From positions 1 through 55,377 of the forward strand of contig JBGTGB010000199.1 in the NCBI GenBank assembly GCA_041746975.1: DNA of 55,377 nt, written 5' to 3'. Shown in pieces: positions 33,817-43,160 of this stretch (positions are counted from its first letter, which is position 1; every line of letters begins with the position of its first letter). This DNA comes from Haliea sp041746975 (lineage in GTDB: Bacteria > Pseudomonadota > Gammaproteobacteria > Pseudomonadales > Halieaceae). The notes beneath the pieces are model-generated. The model was not told the origin of the DNA. It saw only the letters and a program-made list of their open reading frames with translations, and ran no database searches. The translations under genes were made by a program, and so were the position numbers.

Positions 33817-36800
33817 ATGGTTCGCCTGCGATCCCTGCTATGCGCCCTCCTGCTGACCCATGTGTCTGGTCCTGGCGCAGCCACCGAGACCGGCGCAGCG
33901 CTGCCTCTGGCTCCCGCTGATCGCCTCGAACTGGACCTCAGTGAAGGCACCTGGATGTCGCTGGACGTGGCACCTGACGGCCGTTCGCTGCTGTTCGATA
34001 TTCTCGGCAATATCTTTTCTCTCGAAATCAGCGGCGGGGACGCCAGCCCGGTGCTGACTGGAATGCCATTCGAGGCGCAACCGGTCTATTCACCCGATGG
34101 GGGCTGGATTGCCTACGTCAGTGACCGGTCGGGCAATGACAATGTCTGGATCGCGCGCCCCGATGGCAGTGCGCCGCAGCAGTTGTCTACCCTGGACGAC
34201 AATAGCGAGTTTGTCTCTCCGGCATGGTCCGCCGACGGCCGCTTTGTCTACGCCTCCAGACTGCGGCCTGATATCGGGGTCTACGAGTTGTGGCGCTATG
34301 ACTGCAACAGTGGCGCCCCGCATCAGGTCACCAACGCGGATCTCCCGGCTGGGCTGCCCAGAGCCCAACGTCCCAATGCGCTGGGTGTTGTCGCATCCAG
34401 GGACGGACTCTCGCTCTACTACGCAAAGAAGCTCGGTGGGTTCACACCCTATGGTGATCTTCCCTCCTGGAGTATTGTGCGGCGCGATATCCAGACGGGT
34501 AAGGAGGTCGTCGTGGTCACGGCCCAGGGCAGCGCCATGCGGCCGGCGCTGTCACCCGACGATCGCCTCCTGGCATACGCATCGCGGTACGAGGGGCAAA
34601 CTGGATTGCGCTTGCGGAATCTGCAGACAGGTCAGGATCGCTGGCTGGTTTACCCAGTGACAACGGACCAGCAGGAGGCGTGGCATACACTGGATACCAT
34701 GCCGCGCCACGCATTCATGCCCGACGGCAAGAGCCTGCTGTACACCGCGGGCAACAGGATCCGGCGCATAGACCTGGCGAGTGGCGAGATCGAAGACATC
34801 CCCTTCGCCGCCAGACTGGAGATCGATCTGGGCCCACCGCTGCGCCGGGAGATACCGGAGCAGACGGGAGCAGTGCAGGCACGGCTGATCCAGTCTCCGG
34901 TGATATCGCCTTCGGGCGACCGTGTCGCGTTTTCCGCGTTTGGGCAACTCTACGTTATGAGCTTGGATGGATCGTCCATTCCACAGCGCGTGACAACCGC
35001 CAGCGTACCCGAGTACCAGCCATCCTGGAGTAAGGATGGCAGCACGTTGCTCTATGTCACCTGGACCGCGCGCGATGGCGGCCACATCTGGCGGACCACG
35101 CTCGACGGAGGTGAGCCGCAGCAACTGACAACAAGCGCGGGTTTCTATTCCTATCCGGTGGAGGCAGGAGACGAAAGTATCGTTGCCCTGAGCAGCAGCC
35201 ATCACGAGCGCATGATTCAGGCAATGGACGTGAGTATTGCGCCAGCGCGGCAAACCGATGTGGTTCGGCTGCCGTCGACCGGCGGCGCTCCGGTACGGAT
35301 GGCGTCCGGGCTGTATACCGGCCCGCCGCAGGTGGTGGATGATTCGGAGCGCATTTATCTGCGCAGTGCAGAGGGCCTGGTTTCTTTCCTTCTCGACGGT
35401 TCGGACCGGCGTCTGCACCTGCAGGTGACCGGCGCGGGCTACTATTTCCTTGAGGGGCGGGTGCCAGTCGACGACCTGCGAATCAGCCCTGACGGCAGCT
35501 ATGCGCTGGCCCAGAGCGCATCGCAGCTTTACGTAATCGCTTTGCCTGAGGAAAATCAGCAAGCTCTTGTCCTCGATCTCAACAACTCAGATATTGCCCA
35601 CCATAAGCTCACGGCAATTGGCGCGGACTTTATCGGCTGGGCCCAGGGCGGAAAAATGATCGCCTGGTCTGTGGGCTCGACCATTTATCGTCGTCCACTC
35701 GCCAGTATCGACCTGGGCGCAGAGGAAGCTTCCGGGGAAAGTTCACCGTATGTGGAGGAGTTTCCCGCTATCGTGGAGCTGCCTCGTGACGTGCCACGCG
35801 GTGTGATCGTACTCCGCGGCGCCACGGTCATTCCCATGACAGATTCTCGCGTTATCACGGATGCCGATGTAGTAGTGGTGGACAATCGCATTGCCGCGGT
35901 AGGTAAACGAGGCACCGTGGCCGTGCCTGAAGGTGCAACCATTCGCGACATGACCGGCCGCTACATAGTGCCCGGATTCGTGGATACCCACGCGCACTGG
36001 GCGCAGATACGGCGCGGTATCCTGGACTTCGAAAACTATGGGTTTCTGGCGAACCTCGCCTACGGTGTGACGGCGGGGCTCGATGTGTCCACCTTGAGTA
36101 TTGACGCCCTCGCCTACCAGGATCTGTTGGAGGCGGGGCTGATGACGGGCCTGCGGGCCTATTCGACAGGGCCTGCGATCTTTTCCTTTAACGAATTTCA
36201 GTCCCAGGCCGATGCCGTGGCGGTATTGCAACGGTACAAGCGTCACTACAGGCTGGATAACCTGAAACAGTACCGCGCCGGCAATCGTCGCCAGCGACAG
36301 TGGGTGGCACAAGCTGCACTGAAACTGGGTTTGATGCCTACAACCGAGGGCGCAGACAATCTCAAGCTCGCCATCACCCAGATCCAGGATGGCTTTGCCG
36401 GGCATGAGCACGCCCTCCCAGTAACCGACCTTGGTCGGGATATGGTTCAGCTGATGGCCAGGACCCGGGCAGGTTACACACCGACACTGGTGCTCGGTAG
36501 TGGTCCACCGGCCTTCGCGCGCTACCTGGCAGACAATGCGGATGCCCTGGCTGAGGATCCTAAGGTGCAGCGGTTTTTCCCCAAATTTGTCATCGACCAG
36601 AAGACGCAGCGCGGGCACTGGTATCGCAGCGACGACTACCTCTATCCGCGCTTCGCCGCAGGCGTGGCCGAGATCTCCCGGGCTGGCGGCGTTGTCGGGG
36701 TCGGCAGTCACAGCGAGCTCGAGGGTCTCGCCTTCCACGTGGAAATGCAGGCGCTTGCCTCAGGGGGTATGACCCCGATTGAAGTGCTGCGTGCCGCTAC

Positions 36801-37035
36801 CATGGGCTCGGCCGAGGTTATCGGCCGGCAGGCAATACTGGGCAGCCTGGAGCCGGGCAAATTCGCCGATCTCGTCGTTCTTGACGCGGATCCGCTGGTG
36901 GATATTCGCAACACCCTCAGCCTCGCATTCGTGATGAAGAATGGTCGTCTCTACGATGCTGGAACCCTCGATGAACTCTGGCCGCGGCAGCGGACGCTGC
37001 CGCCGCTCTGGTTTCAAGGCCAGGGCCCGCCCTAG
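33817..37035 (+). CDS. Exported beta-propeller (TolB/WD40-like) plus amidohydrolase fusion protein
   Basis: 1072 residues. Signal peptide, then TolB-like propeller repeats over about 45-640, seen as recurring blocks such as EAQPVYSPDGGWIAYVSDRSG, VSPAWSADGRFVYASR and YQPSWSKDGSTLLYVTW (each quoted short here), then an amidohydrolase domain from about 665 with HxH at His725/His727 (FVDTHAHWAQ), a histidine pair in GHEHALP and the tail MGSAEVIGRQ...LEPGKFADLVVLDADP. Such fusions occur in Bacteroidetes and marine Gammaproteobacteria and are annotated as periplasmic amidohydrolases. TAGGAG lies 6 nt before the ATG, 8 nt after the previous gene, so all three amidohydrolase genes form one operon. 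Confidence 0.88.
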   Translation: MVRLRSLLCALLLTHVSGPGAATETGAALPLAPADRLELDLSEGTWMSLDVAPDGRSLLFDILGNIFSLEISGGDASPVLTGMPFEAQPVYSPDGGWIAYVSDRSGNDNVWIARPDGSAPQQLSTLDDNSEFVSPAWSADGRFVYASRLRPDIGVYELWRYDCNSGAPHQVTNADLPAGLPRAQRPNALGVVASRDGLSLYYAKKLGGFTPYGDLPSWSIVRRDIQTGKEVVVVTAQGSAMRPALSPDDRLLAYASRYEGQTGLRLRNLQTGQDRWLVYPVTTDQQEAWHTLDTMPRHAFMPDGKSLLYTAGNRIRRIDLASGEIEDIPFAARLEIDLGPPLRREIPEQTGAVQARLIQSPVISPSGDRVAFSAFGQLYVMSLDGSSIPQRVTTASVPEYQPSWSKDGSTLLYVTWTARDGGHIWRTTLDGGEPQQLTTSAGFYSYPVEAGDESIVALSSSHHERMIQAMDVSIAPARQTDVVRLPSTGGAPVRMASGLYTGPPQVVDDSERIYLRSAEGLVSFLLDGSDRRLHLQVTGAGYYFLEGRVPVDDLRISPDGSYALAQSASQLYVIALPEENQQALVLDLNNSDIAHHKLTAIGADFIGWAQGGKMIAWSVGSTIYRRPLASIDLGAEEASGESSPYVEEFPAIVELPRDVPRGVIVLRGATVIPMTDSRVITDADVVVVDNRIAAVGKRGTVAVPEGATIRDMTGRYIVPGFVDTHAHWAQIRRGILDFENYGFLANLAYGVTAGLDVSTLSIDALAYQDLLEAGLMTGLRAYSTGPAIFSFNEFQSQADAVAVLQRYKRHYRLDNLKQYRAGNRRQRQWVAQAALKLGLMPTTEGADNLKLAITQIQDGFAGHEHALPVTDLGRDMVQLMARTRAGYTPTLVLGSGPPAFARYLADNADALAEDPKVQRFFPKFVIDQKTQRGHWYRSDDYLYPRFAAGVAEISRAGGVVGVGSHSELEGLAFHVEMQALASGGMTPIEVLRAATMGSAEVIGRQAILGSLEPGKFADLVVLDADPLVDIRNTLSLAFVMKNGRLYDAGTLDELWPRQRTLPPLWFQGQGPP

Positions 37036-37180
37036 TCAGCCCGGATTCATGAAGGAATTGGAATATACTGTCGCCTCGAACATGCCGGGGGCACAGATGC
37101 ATGACTTCAGCACCGTGAGCAACGACCGCAAGTCAGTGCAGCAGCAGGCGGGATCTCCGGCGCGGGCGCGGCAGAACTGA

Positions 37181-38863
37181 GTGTGGATGGCGGCACCGGA
37201 CCGGGGTGAGCCGGTCGCGCTCGCGCCCCGCTACTATCGGGATAATTTTCTGCAGCTGTGCAACGCTGTGGAAGCGCTGTACGGGGATCTCCTGCATCCT
37301 GACGAACGGGATTTCCTGCAGCGCTGGCGTCATCTCCCGGAGCACGCCCAGTGCCTGTATGTGCGCCTGGTTTCCCGGGTGGGACCCTGGTTCCGTCGGA
37401 GTAAACTCGGATACGCGGAAATCGGCGACCTGGCCGAGCCTCTGGCCGACCTGTCAGCAGCTGGCCTGCTGGCGACATCCGCGGACGTTGGCCTGGATCA
37501 GCAGGCCCGGCTGTTTACGCTGGTGGAATGGCGCGCGGCGTTCGCCGCACACCTGCCCGCAGCCCAGCCACGTACCAAGCCGGAATTGCTCGCCCTTATC
37601 GCCGCACTGCAGTGGCCCGATGCCGATGTGCTCGGCGTACTGCTGGAGGCGACCGCAGATCAGCTGCTGGCCCCTGTCGGCGGCGACACTGTGGAACTGC
37701 TGCAGCTGCTTTTTTTTGGCAATCGGCGTCAGGGGCTAACGGATTTTGTGCTCAGCGACCTGGGTATTGCTCGCTACTATCCCTATACGCTGGATCGGCA
37801 GCAGCGCCTGTTCAGCTGTCGCGACGCAGTGGATGAATACCGCGCCTGGGAAGAGCTGGCGGACGTCCACTGGCTGTTGCAGGAAGCTGGCGATAGCGAC
37901 GGTTTTGTCGCCCTAGCCGAACAGTTGCTGGCCACGCCGCCGCGCTTTGCCACCACTGAACGACGCCACTGGAAGCTGTGCAATCGTCTGGCGCGTAAGC
38001 TGGAGCGCGACGGCGAGCTGGCACTGGCCGCGCGCTTGTATGGGTGCAGCCAATTACACCCGGCCCGGGAACGCCTGGTTCGGGTGCTCGAGAATACCGG
38101 TGCTTGCACACAGGCGCTGGAGCAGTGTCGGCAGCTTCTGGCCCAGCCCTGGTGCGAGGAGGAGCGGGAGGCTGCGCAACGGATCCTGCCCCGGCTGCTG
38201 CGCCAGCTGGGACAGCCCCCGCCGGCAAGACGGCGGGACCGGGTACAGACGCTGGATCTCGCCCTGCCGAAAGTAGAATTCGGCGTGGAAATAGCGGTGG
38301 CCAGGCATCTGGCTATGGACTGGCACGCGGTCCACTATGTGGAAAACGCCTTATTCAACAGCCTCTTCGGCCTCGCCTTCTGGGAGCAGATCTTCGCGCC
38401 GGTCGCCGGCGCTTTCCTTAATGCCTTTCAGAGCGTTCCTGCGGATATGTATCAGCAGGGTTTCTCCCAGCGCCGCCAGGCCCTGCTCGATGCTCGCCTG
38501 GCCGAGCTCGCTGGCGTCGACCTGTACCCGGAACTGCTGGCGGCGCTGCACCGGTATGGGGGCTACCAGTGTCGCTGGGTAAGCTGGCCGCTGCTGTCGG
38601 CGCCGCTGCTTGAGCAGGTGCTGGCCTGCGTGCCCCGGGAGCACCTGTTGGCGATCTGGCAGCGGATGCTGTTTGATCCGGGGGAAAACCGTCGCGGATT
38701 TCCCGACCTGATTGCGCTGGGCGACGCCCCGGGCAGCTACTGCCTGATCGAGGTGAAAGGGCCCGGTGACCAGCTGCAGCACGGCCAGCGGCGTTGGCTG
38801 CGTTTCTTTGCAGAACAGTCGGTGCCCGCCTGTGTCGCGCGGGTGAGCTGGGCCCATGACTGA
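37181..38863 (+). CDS. FAN1-type VRR-NUC structure-specific nuclease
   Basis: 560 residues, the length of Pseudomonas FAN1. A long helical N-terminal region (YYRDNFLQLCNAVEALYGDLL; WFRRSKLGYAEIGDL) leads into TPR-like helices and a C-terminal VRR-NUC domain with the PD-(D/E)XK residues Asp509 in FPDLIAL and Glu524/Lys526 in CLIEVKGPGDQ. FAN1 nucleases cut 5' flaps and unhook interstrand DNA crosslinks. Start GTG at 37181; ATG at 37187 is as likely. It overlaps the helicase gene by 8 nt, so the two are one repair unit. Confidence 0.92.
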   Translation: MWMAAPDRGEPVALAPRYYRDNFLQLCNAVEALYGDLLHPDERDFLQRWRHLPEHAQCLYVRLVSRVGPWFRRSKLGYAEIGDLAEPLADLSAAGLLATSADVGLDQQARLFTLVEWRAAFAAHLPAAQPRTKPELLALIAALQWPDADVLGVLLEATADQLLAPVGGDTVELLQLLFFGNRRQGLTDFVLSDLGIARYYPYTLDRQQRLFSCRDAVDEYRAWEELADVHWLLQEAGDSDGFVALAEQLLATPPRFATTERRHWKLCNRLARKLERDGELALAARLYGCSQLHPARERLVRVLENTGACTQALEQCRQLLAQPWCEEEREAAQRILPRLLRQLGQPPPARRRDRVQTLDLALPKVEFGVEIAVARHLAMDWHAVHYVENALFNSLFGLAFWEQIFAPVAGAFLNAFQSVPADMYQQGFSQRRQALLDARLAELAGVDLYPELLAALHRYGGYQCRWVSWPLLSAPLLEQVLACVPREHLLAIWQRMLFDPGENRRGFPDLIALGDAPGSYCLIEVKGPGDQLQHGQRRWLRFFAEQSVPACVARVSWAHD

Positions 38864-41159
38864 GTACCTGCTGGGCGTTCGCGAGCTGGCGCTGTTCTGC
38901 CATCGCGGTGGTGATATCGATCACCGCTTCACACCCTCGCCCACCGGATTGGAGGGTATTGTCGGGCACCAGCGCATCTACCGGATGCGGCCGGCCTCTT
39001 ACCAGCGGGAATTCGCGGTCGAATTCAGCCGTCCGGGGACGCCCGCCGCAGGAGCGCCCGCCCTGCGTCTGCGCGGACGTGCCGATGGCTACGACCGTGA
39101 GCAGAAATTGGTGGAGGAGATCAAGACCTGCCGCATTGATCCAGCGCGGATTCCGCAAGCGGTGAGCCGTCTGGGCCTGGCCCAGGGTCGGCTCTACGCC
39201 GCCATGATCGCGACGCAGGAAGATCTGCCAGGTCTGACTGTGCAGCTTACCTGGCTGCAGATCGATACTGGCGAGGAGCAGTCGCTGCAGCAGGCGTATA
39301 CGCGAGCCGAGCTGGATGCCTTCCTGGAGGACACCCTGGCGCGTTATGGCGCGTGGCTGGCACTGGTGGTTCAGCGCCGAGCTGCGCGCGATGTGAGTCT
39401 GCAAACCCTGCCCTTTCCGCACCCGCAGTTTCGCCCCGGGCAGCGGGAACTGTCCGAGCGCGTGTACAAATGCATACACCAGTCCGGGCGCCTGCTGCTG
39501 GAGGCGCCCACCGGGATTGGCAAGACCGCCGCTGTGCTCTATCCGGCGTTGAAGGCGCTGGGCACCGATCGCCACGACAGCATCGTATTTGCCACCACCC
39601 GGATCAGCGGTCGGCGCGCGGCGCAGCAGGCAATGGCGCGCTTCACCAGCGCGGGTTTCGCCGGCAATGCGCTGAGCCTGATGGCCAAAGAACAGGTTTG
39701 CCTGTCTCCGGGCCGGGCCTGCCACGGCGACGACTGCCCCTACGCCCGCGGCTACTACGACCGCCTGCCGGTCGCCCTGGAGGAGGCCATCGCGGCGCCG
39801 CTGCTGGATCCGGAGCGGCTTGCGGGCATCGCCCGGCACCACGAAGTCTGTCCCTATCAGCTGAGTCTGGACCTGACCCCCTGGGCCGACGTGATAGTAG
39901 CGGATGTGCACCACGTATTCAGCCCCACGGCCAACCTGGCGGACCGGCTCAGTGAAGACGGGCGACGCTGGACGGTTCTGCTGGACGAAGCCCACGGCTT
40001 GCCAGACCGTGCTCGCCAGATGTATGGGGCCGAGCTAACCAAGGCAAGCATTATGGCGGCCAGGCGGGAGGCGCCGACGGCGGTGAAACCGGCGCTGGAC
40101 AGGCTCAATCGGAGGTTGCTGGAGCTGCAGAAGCTGGCTTGGCAGCAGCCGGAGAGCCACTGGCTGGATACGGTTCCCCCGTCCCTGGGCCAGAGCCTGG
40201 AACAATTTTCCGAGGCAGTGGCGACCTCTCTGGCGCAGGATCCGTTCCTGCTGCAGTCGCGCCCGGCCCTGCGGGAAAGCTACTTCATCGCGCTCCAGTG
40301 CCTGCGGGTGCTGGAACTGTGGGGCGAGGAATTTACCCTGCAGCTGGTGCGTGGCAGTGAACCGCAAAGCTTGCGGCTGCTCCTGCACTGCCTGGATCCG
40401 GCGCGGATGCTGGCCCTGCGCCAGCGGGCCCTGCACGCCCTGGTGGTTTTTTCCGCGACCCTGACTCCGCAGCAGTGGGCGCTTGACTCCCTGGGGCTGG
40501 ATGCTTCGACGGTCGCCTGGCGCGCGCCGTCGCCCTTTGCCGAGGACCAGCTGCAGGTGGTGCTGGCGACGCATATCGATACCCGTTACCAGCAGCGCCA
40601 GGCCAGTCTCGCGCAGCTGGCACTGCTGCTGCGGGAGTGGCTGCAAGCGGAACCCGGGAATTGCCTGCTGTACTTTTCCTCCTATCAATACCTGCAGTCC
40701 TGCCTGCAGGAGGTTGAGGCGCAGGGCTGGCCGCGGGAGCGCCTTCTCTGGGTGCAGGGCCGTGCGCCCCAGGGCCGCGAGGAGCTGCTGCAATTGCTGG
40801 AGGAAGAGCGCAATGTCGCCGCGTTCTGCGTCCTCGGCGGCGCTTTCGGGGAGGGTATAGATCTGCCGGGAGAGCAGCTCAGCAGCGTGGTTGTGGTTGG
40901 TGTGGGCCTGCCCCAGGTAAACAGCGCCAATGAGCGTTTGCGCGAGCTATACCAACGACGCTACGGGGCGGGCTTTGCACACGCGTATCATTACCCGGGC
41001 CTGCAGAAAGTCAGCCAGGCCATTGGCCGGGTGGTACGCACGGAAACCGATCGCGGCAAGGCGCTGCTGGTCGACAGCCGCTACGCCGATGCCGCCTGTC
41101 GCGCCCTGTTGCCGCCCTGGTGGTCCTACCGCAACTACGCTGCGCCCGGCAGCCGGTAG
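38856..41159 (+). CDS. XPD/DinG-like Fe-S superfamily-2 helicase with N-terminal PD-(D/E)XK-like domain
   Basis: 767 residues. N-terminal part (about 1-180) has a RecB/Cas4-like pattern: RGRADGY (Asp78) and LVEEIKTCRI (Glu88, Lys90). Then Walker A LEAPTGIGKTAA at 215-226, four cysteines for a probable 4Fe-4S cluster (Cys282, 289, 294, 332), DEAH box LLDEAH at 375-380, and the C-terminal helicase motifs VFSATL, GGAFGEGIDLPG and QAIGRVVRTETDRG. This is the XPD/DinG group of 5'-3' helicases. Coupled by overlap to FAN1, it presumably opens DNA for that nuclease. Its 3' end overlaps the convergent CFA gene by 25 nt. Confidence 0.9.
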   Translation: MTEYLLGVRELALFCHRGGDIDHRFTPSPTGLEGIVGHQRIYRMRPASYQREFAVEFSRPGTPAAGAPALRLRGRADGYDREQKLVEEIKTCRIDPARIPQAVSRLGLAQGRLYAAMIATQEDLPGLTVQLTWLQIDTGEEQSLQQAYTRAELDAFLEDTLARYGAWLALVVQRRAARDVSLQTLPFPHPQFRPGQRELSERVYKCIHQSGRLLLEAPTGIGKTAAVLYPALKALGTDRHDSIVFATTRISGRRAAQQAMARFTSAGFAGNALSLMAKEQVCLSPGRACHGDDCPYARGYYDRLPVALEEAIAAPLLDPERLAGIARHHEVCPYQLSLDLTPWADVIVADVHHVFSPTANLADRLSEDGRRWTVLLDEAHGLPDRARQMYGAELTKASIMAARREAPTAVKPALDRLNRRLLELQKLAWQQPESHWLDTVPPSLGQSLEQFSEAVATSLAQDPFLLQSRPALRESYFIALQCLRVLELWGEEFTLQLVRGSEPQSLRLLLHCLDPARMLALRQRALHALVVFSATLTPQQWALDSLGLDASTVAWRAPSPFAEDQLQVVLATHIDTRYQQRQASLAQLALLLREWLQAEPGNCLLYFSSYQYLQSCLQEVEAQGWPRERLLWVQGRAPQGREELLQLLEEERNVAAFCVLGGAFGEGIDLPGEQLSSVVVVGVGLPQVNSANERLRELYQRRYGAGFAHAYHYPGLQKVSQAIGRVVRTETDRGKALLVDSRYADAACRALLPPWWSYRNYAAPGSR

Positions 41160-42403
41160 CCCGGCTTGGCAAAGGACAACTGCACGGTACCGATAATACG
41201 CTCGCGGAAGCCGCCCTCGCAGTAGCACAGGTAGAATTCCCACATGCGGATAAAGTGGTCGTCGAAGCCCATGCGCCGGACGGCGTCGAGCTGCTCCGTG
41301 AAGCGCTCGCGCCAGCAGGCCAGGGTGCGGGCGTAGTCCTGGGTAATATCCCGCAGGTGGACGATCTGCATATCCGTGTCCCGGGCGATGTGGTCGGCGA
41401 TAACCGCCAGCGAGGGCAGGCAGCCGCCGGGGAAAATAAAGCGCTTGATGAAGTCCACCGTATCCCGGGCCTGGCGGTAGCGCTGGTCGCTGATGGTGAT
41501 GGCCTGGATGACCATCTTGCCGCTGGGCTTCAGCAGTGCGCTGCAGCGGGCGAAATAGTTGCTGTAGAACTGATAGCCAACCGCTTCGATCATCTCCACG
41601 GAAACCAGCTTGTCGAACTCGCCCTGCAGATTGCGATAGTCTTCGCAGAGCACGGTGATGCGGTCCACAAGGCCCAGCTTTGCCACGCGTTCGCGGGCAA
41701 ACTCGTACTGCTCCCGGGAAATGGTGGTGGTGGTAACCCTGCAGCCGTAGTTCTGGGCCGCGTGGATCGCCATGCCTCCCCAGCCCGTGCCAATCTCCAG
41801 CAGATGGTCATCCGGGGTCAGCTCCAGTTGGCGGCAGATCTCGTCGAGTTTGGCCTGTGATGCCGTCTCCAGGGTAGCTTCCGGAGTATCGAACACCGCC
41901 GCTGAGTACATCATGGTCGGGTCGAGGAAGAGCCGGAAAAAATCGTTGCCGAGGTCATAGTGGGCTGCGATGTTCTTGCGTGACCCCTTGTGGGTATTCC
42001 GGTTCAGGCTGTGCGCAAGTTTCAGGCCGATGCGCACGGGCCAGGACTGTTTCGCCTCCACCGCCTCCATGGTCACCATGTTGGCGCTGAACAGGCGGGT
42101 CACCGCGGTGAGGTCCGGGGTGCTCCAGTCTCCTTCTATGTATGCCTCACCGGAGCCGATAGTGCCGCCCGCCAGCAATTTGCCGTAGGCGGCCGGGTTG
42201 TGCACATATACTTCAGCGTGGGGCTCGCCCTCGCGTTCCGGGTCGCCAACGCGGAAAACGTGGCCGCCGTCGTGGATCGTCATGCTCCCCACGGTGAAGT
42301 TGTCGAGCACCCGCAGCAGCAGCTTGCGGGCCAGTTGGGTGTTGGACCAGCGGCTTGGAGCCTTGGTCTGCAGCCGAACCTGGCTGACACTCATATCACT
42401 CAT
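41135..42403 (-). CDS. Cyclopropane-fatty-acyl-phospholipid synthase family methyltransferase
   Basis: 422 residues with the SAM-binding motif LLEIGTGWGGMAIHAA near 196, the conserved VEMIEAVG near 265 and the C-terminal FYLCYCEGGFRERIIG typical of CFA synthases. It methylates unsaturated acyl chains of membrane phospholipids. It is the last gene of the minus-strand operon FAD oxidoreductase - DUF1365 - CFA, with a 1-nt gap to DUF1365, driven by an RpoE-type promoter. In Rhodobacter the homologous RpoE-ChrR regulon includes CFA-like methylases linked to modified (including furan) fatty acids, so the product need not be a plain cyclopropane. Confidence 0.92.
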   Translation of the reverse strand: MSDMSVSQVRLQTKAPSRWSNTQLARKLLLRVLDNFTVGSMTIHDGGHVFRVGDPEREGEPHAEVYVHNPAAYGKLLAGGTIGSGEAYIEGDWSTPDLTAVTRLFSANMVTMEAVEAKQSWPVRIGLKLAHSLNRNTHKGSRKNIAAHYDLGNDFFRLFLDPTMMYSAAVFDTPEATLETASQAKLDEICRQLELTPDDHLLEIGTGWGGMAIHAAQNYGCRVTTTTISREQYEFARERVAKLGLVDRITVLCEDYRNLQGEFDKLVSVEMIEAVGYQFYSNYFARCSALLKPSGKMVIQAITISDQRYRQARDTVDFIKRFIFPGGCLPSLAVIADHIARDTDMQIVHLRDITQDYARTLACWRERFTEQLDAVRRMGFDDHFIRMWEFYLCYCEGGFRERIIGTVQLSFAKPGYRLPGAA

Positions 42404-42404
42404 T

Positions 42405-43160
42405 TTATACTCCAGAGGTGTTTGATCCGGGGTGGGGGTGGACGGGCACGCCCTTGACGAACAAGCGCAAGGCCTGCCAGTAAATGGCCAGCGCTACCTT
42501 TGCGGTCATCAGGGGATAGCGCCAGAGAACACGGTTGAGGTTGCGGGCACTCATCGGCAGAGCCTGCAGGGACAAACTGGCGTCGAACATTTTGCCCTCC
42601 TCAGTAGTCGTGGCCAGGTAAATGGACAGCTGTTCATCGGGTGTGCTGCTGCGCCAGTGGTATTGCATGCCCATCGGATTGAAGGGGGAGACGTGCATGG
42701 ACTTGGCAAAATCCTGCTGCAGCCAGCGGCCGTCCTCCGGTCCCGCGAGCACGTAGCTGTGGCGCTCGTTCCAGGGGGTGCTGGTGACCTCGGCCACAAG
42801 GTACTCCAGCCGGCTCTCGTCCTCGCTGTAGCAGTAGTAGCAGGTGATCGGGTTGATCAGGTAGCCGAAGTAGCGGAGGTTGGCCAGCAGATAGATGGGG
42901 CCCCTGTGGCTGGCGCCGGTCTCCTCGCGGATACGGCGGCGGACCTCGTCCTGCAGCGGCAGATTGGGGTCACCGAGGAAGTCGCTGCGACGGAAGCGGG
43001 CCGGCGCCCAGCGGCTGGCTGACCAGAACCAGCGGCCGCGGAACAGTTCCGGAAGTTCTTCCAGGCAGATCCAGGGCATGAACACACGATAGCTGAACTC
43101 GTGGGTCCGGGGCAGGAACCGGCGGTGACGTAGCCATCCCTGGTAGAGCTGTGATTTCAC
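42405..43160 (-). CDS. DUF1365 family protein
   Basis: 251 residues of the DUF1365 family, recognisable from LYQGWLRHRRFLPRTHEFSY at the start, FGYLINPITCYYCY near 112, VTSTPWNERHSYVL near 141, FAKSMHVSPFNPM near 165 and a basic C-terminal part. It is found almost always between an FAD-dependent oxidoreductase and a CFA synthase, as here, and is thought to take part in fatty-acid modification, but no biochemical activity is established that I know of. It overlaps the oxidoreductase gene by 4 nt. Confidence 0.9.
   Translation of the reverse strand: MKSQLYQGWLRHRRFLPRTHEFSYRVFMPWICLEELPELFRGRWFWSASRWAPARFRRSDFLGDPNLPLQDEVRRRIREETGASHRGPIYLLANLRYFGYLINPITCYYCYSEDESRLEYLVAEVTSTPWNERHSYVLAGPEDGRWLQQDFAKSMHVSPFNPMGMQYHWRSSTPDEQLSIYLATTTEEGKMFDASLSLQALPMSARNLNRVLWRYPLMTAKVALAIYWQALRLFVKGVPVHPHPGSNTSGV

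Noticed and set aside
36941..37180. Short plus-strand frame before the FAN1 gene
   Set aside because: It begins inside the preceding amidohydrolase gene. Its last part could be a peptide of about 27-43 residues, but there is no ribosome site or conservation evidence.
38418..39995. 525-codon minus-strand open frame
   Set aside because: It lies antisense to the FAN1 and helicase genes, whose nuclease and helicase motifs are clear. The antisense product is low-complexity Arg/Gly/Gln-rich sequence, a usual GC-rich shadow.
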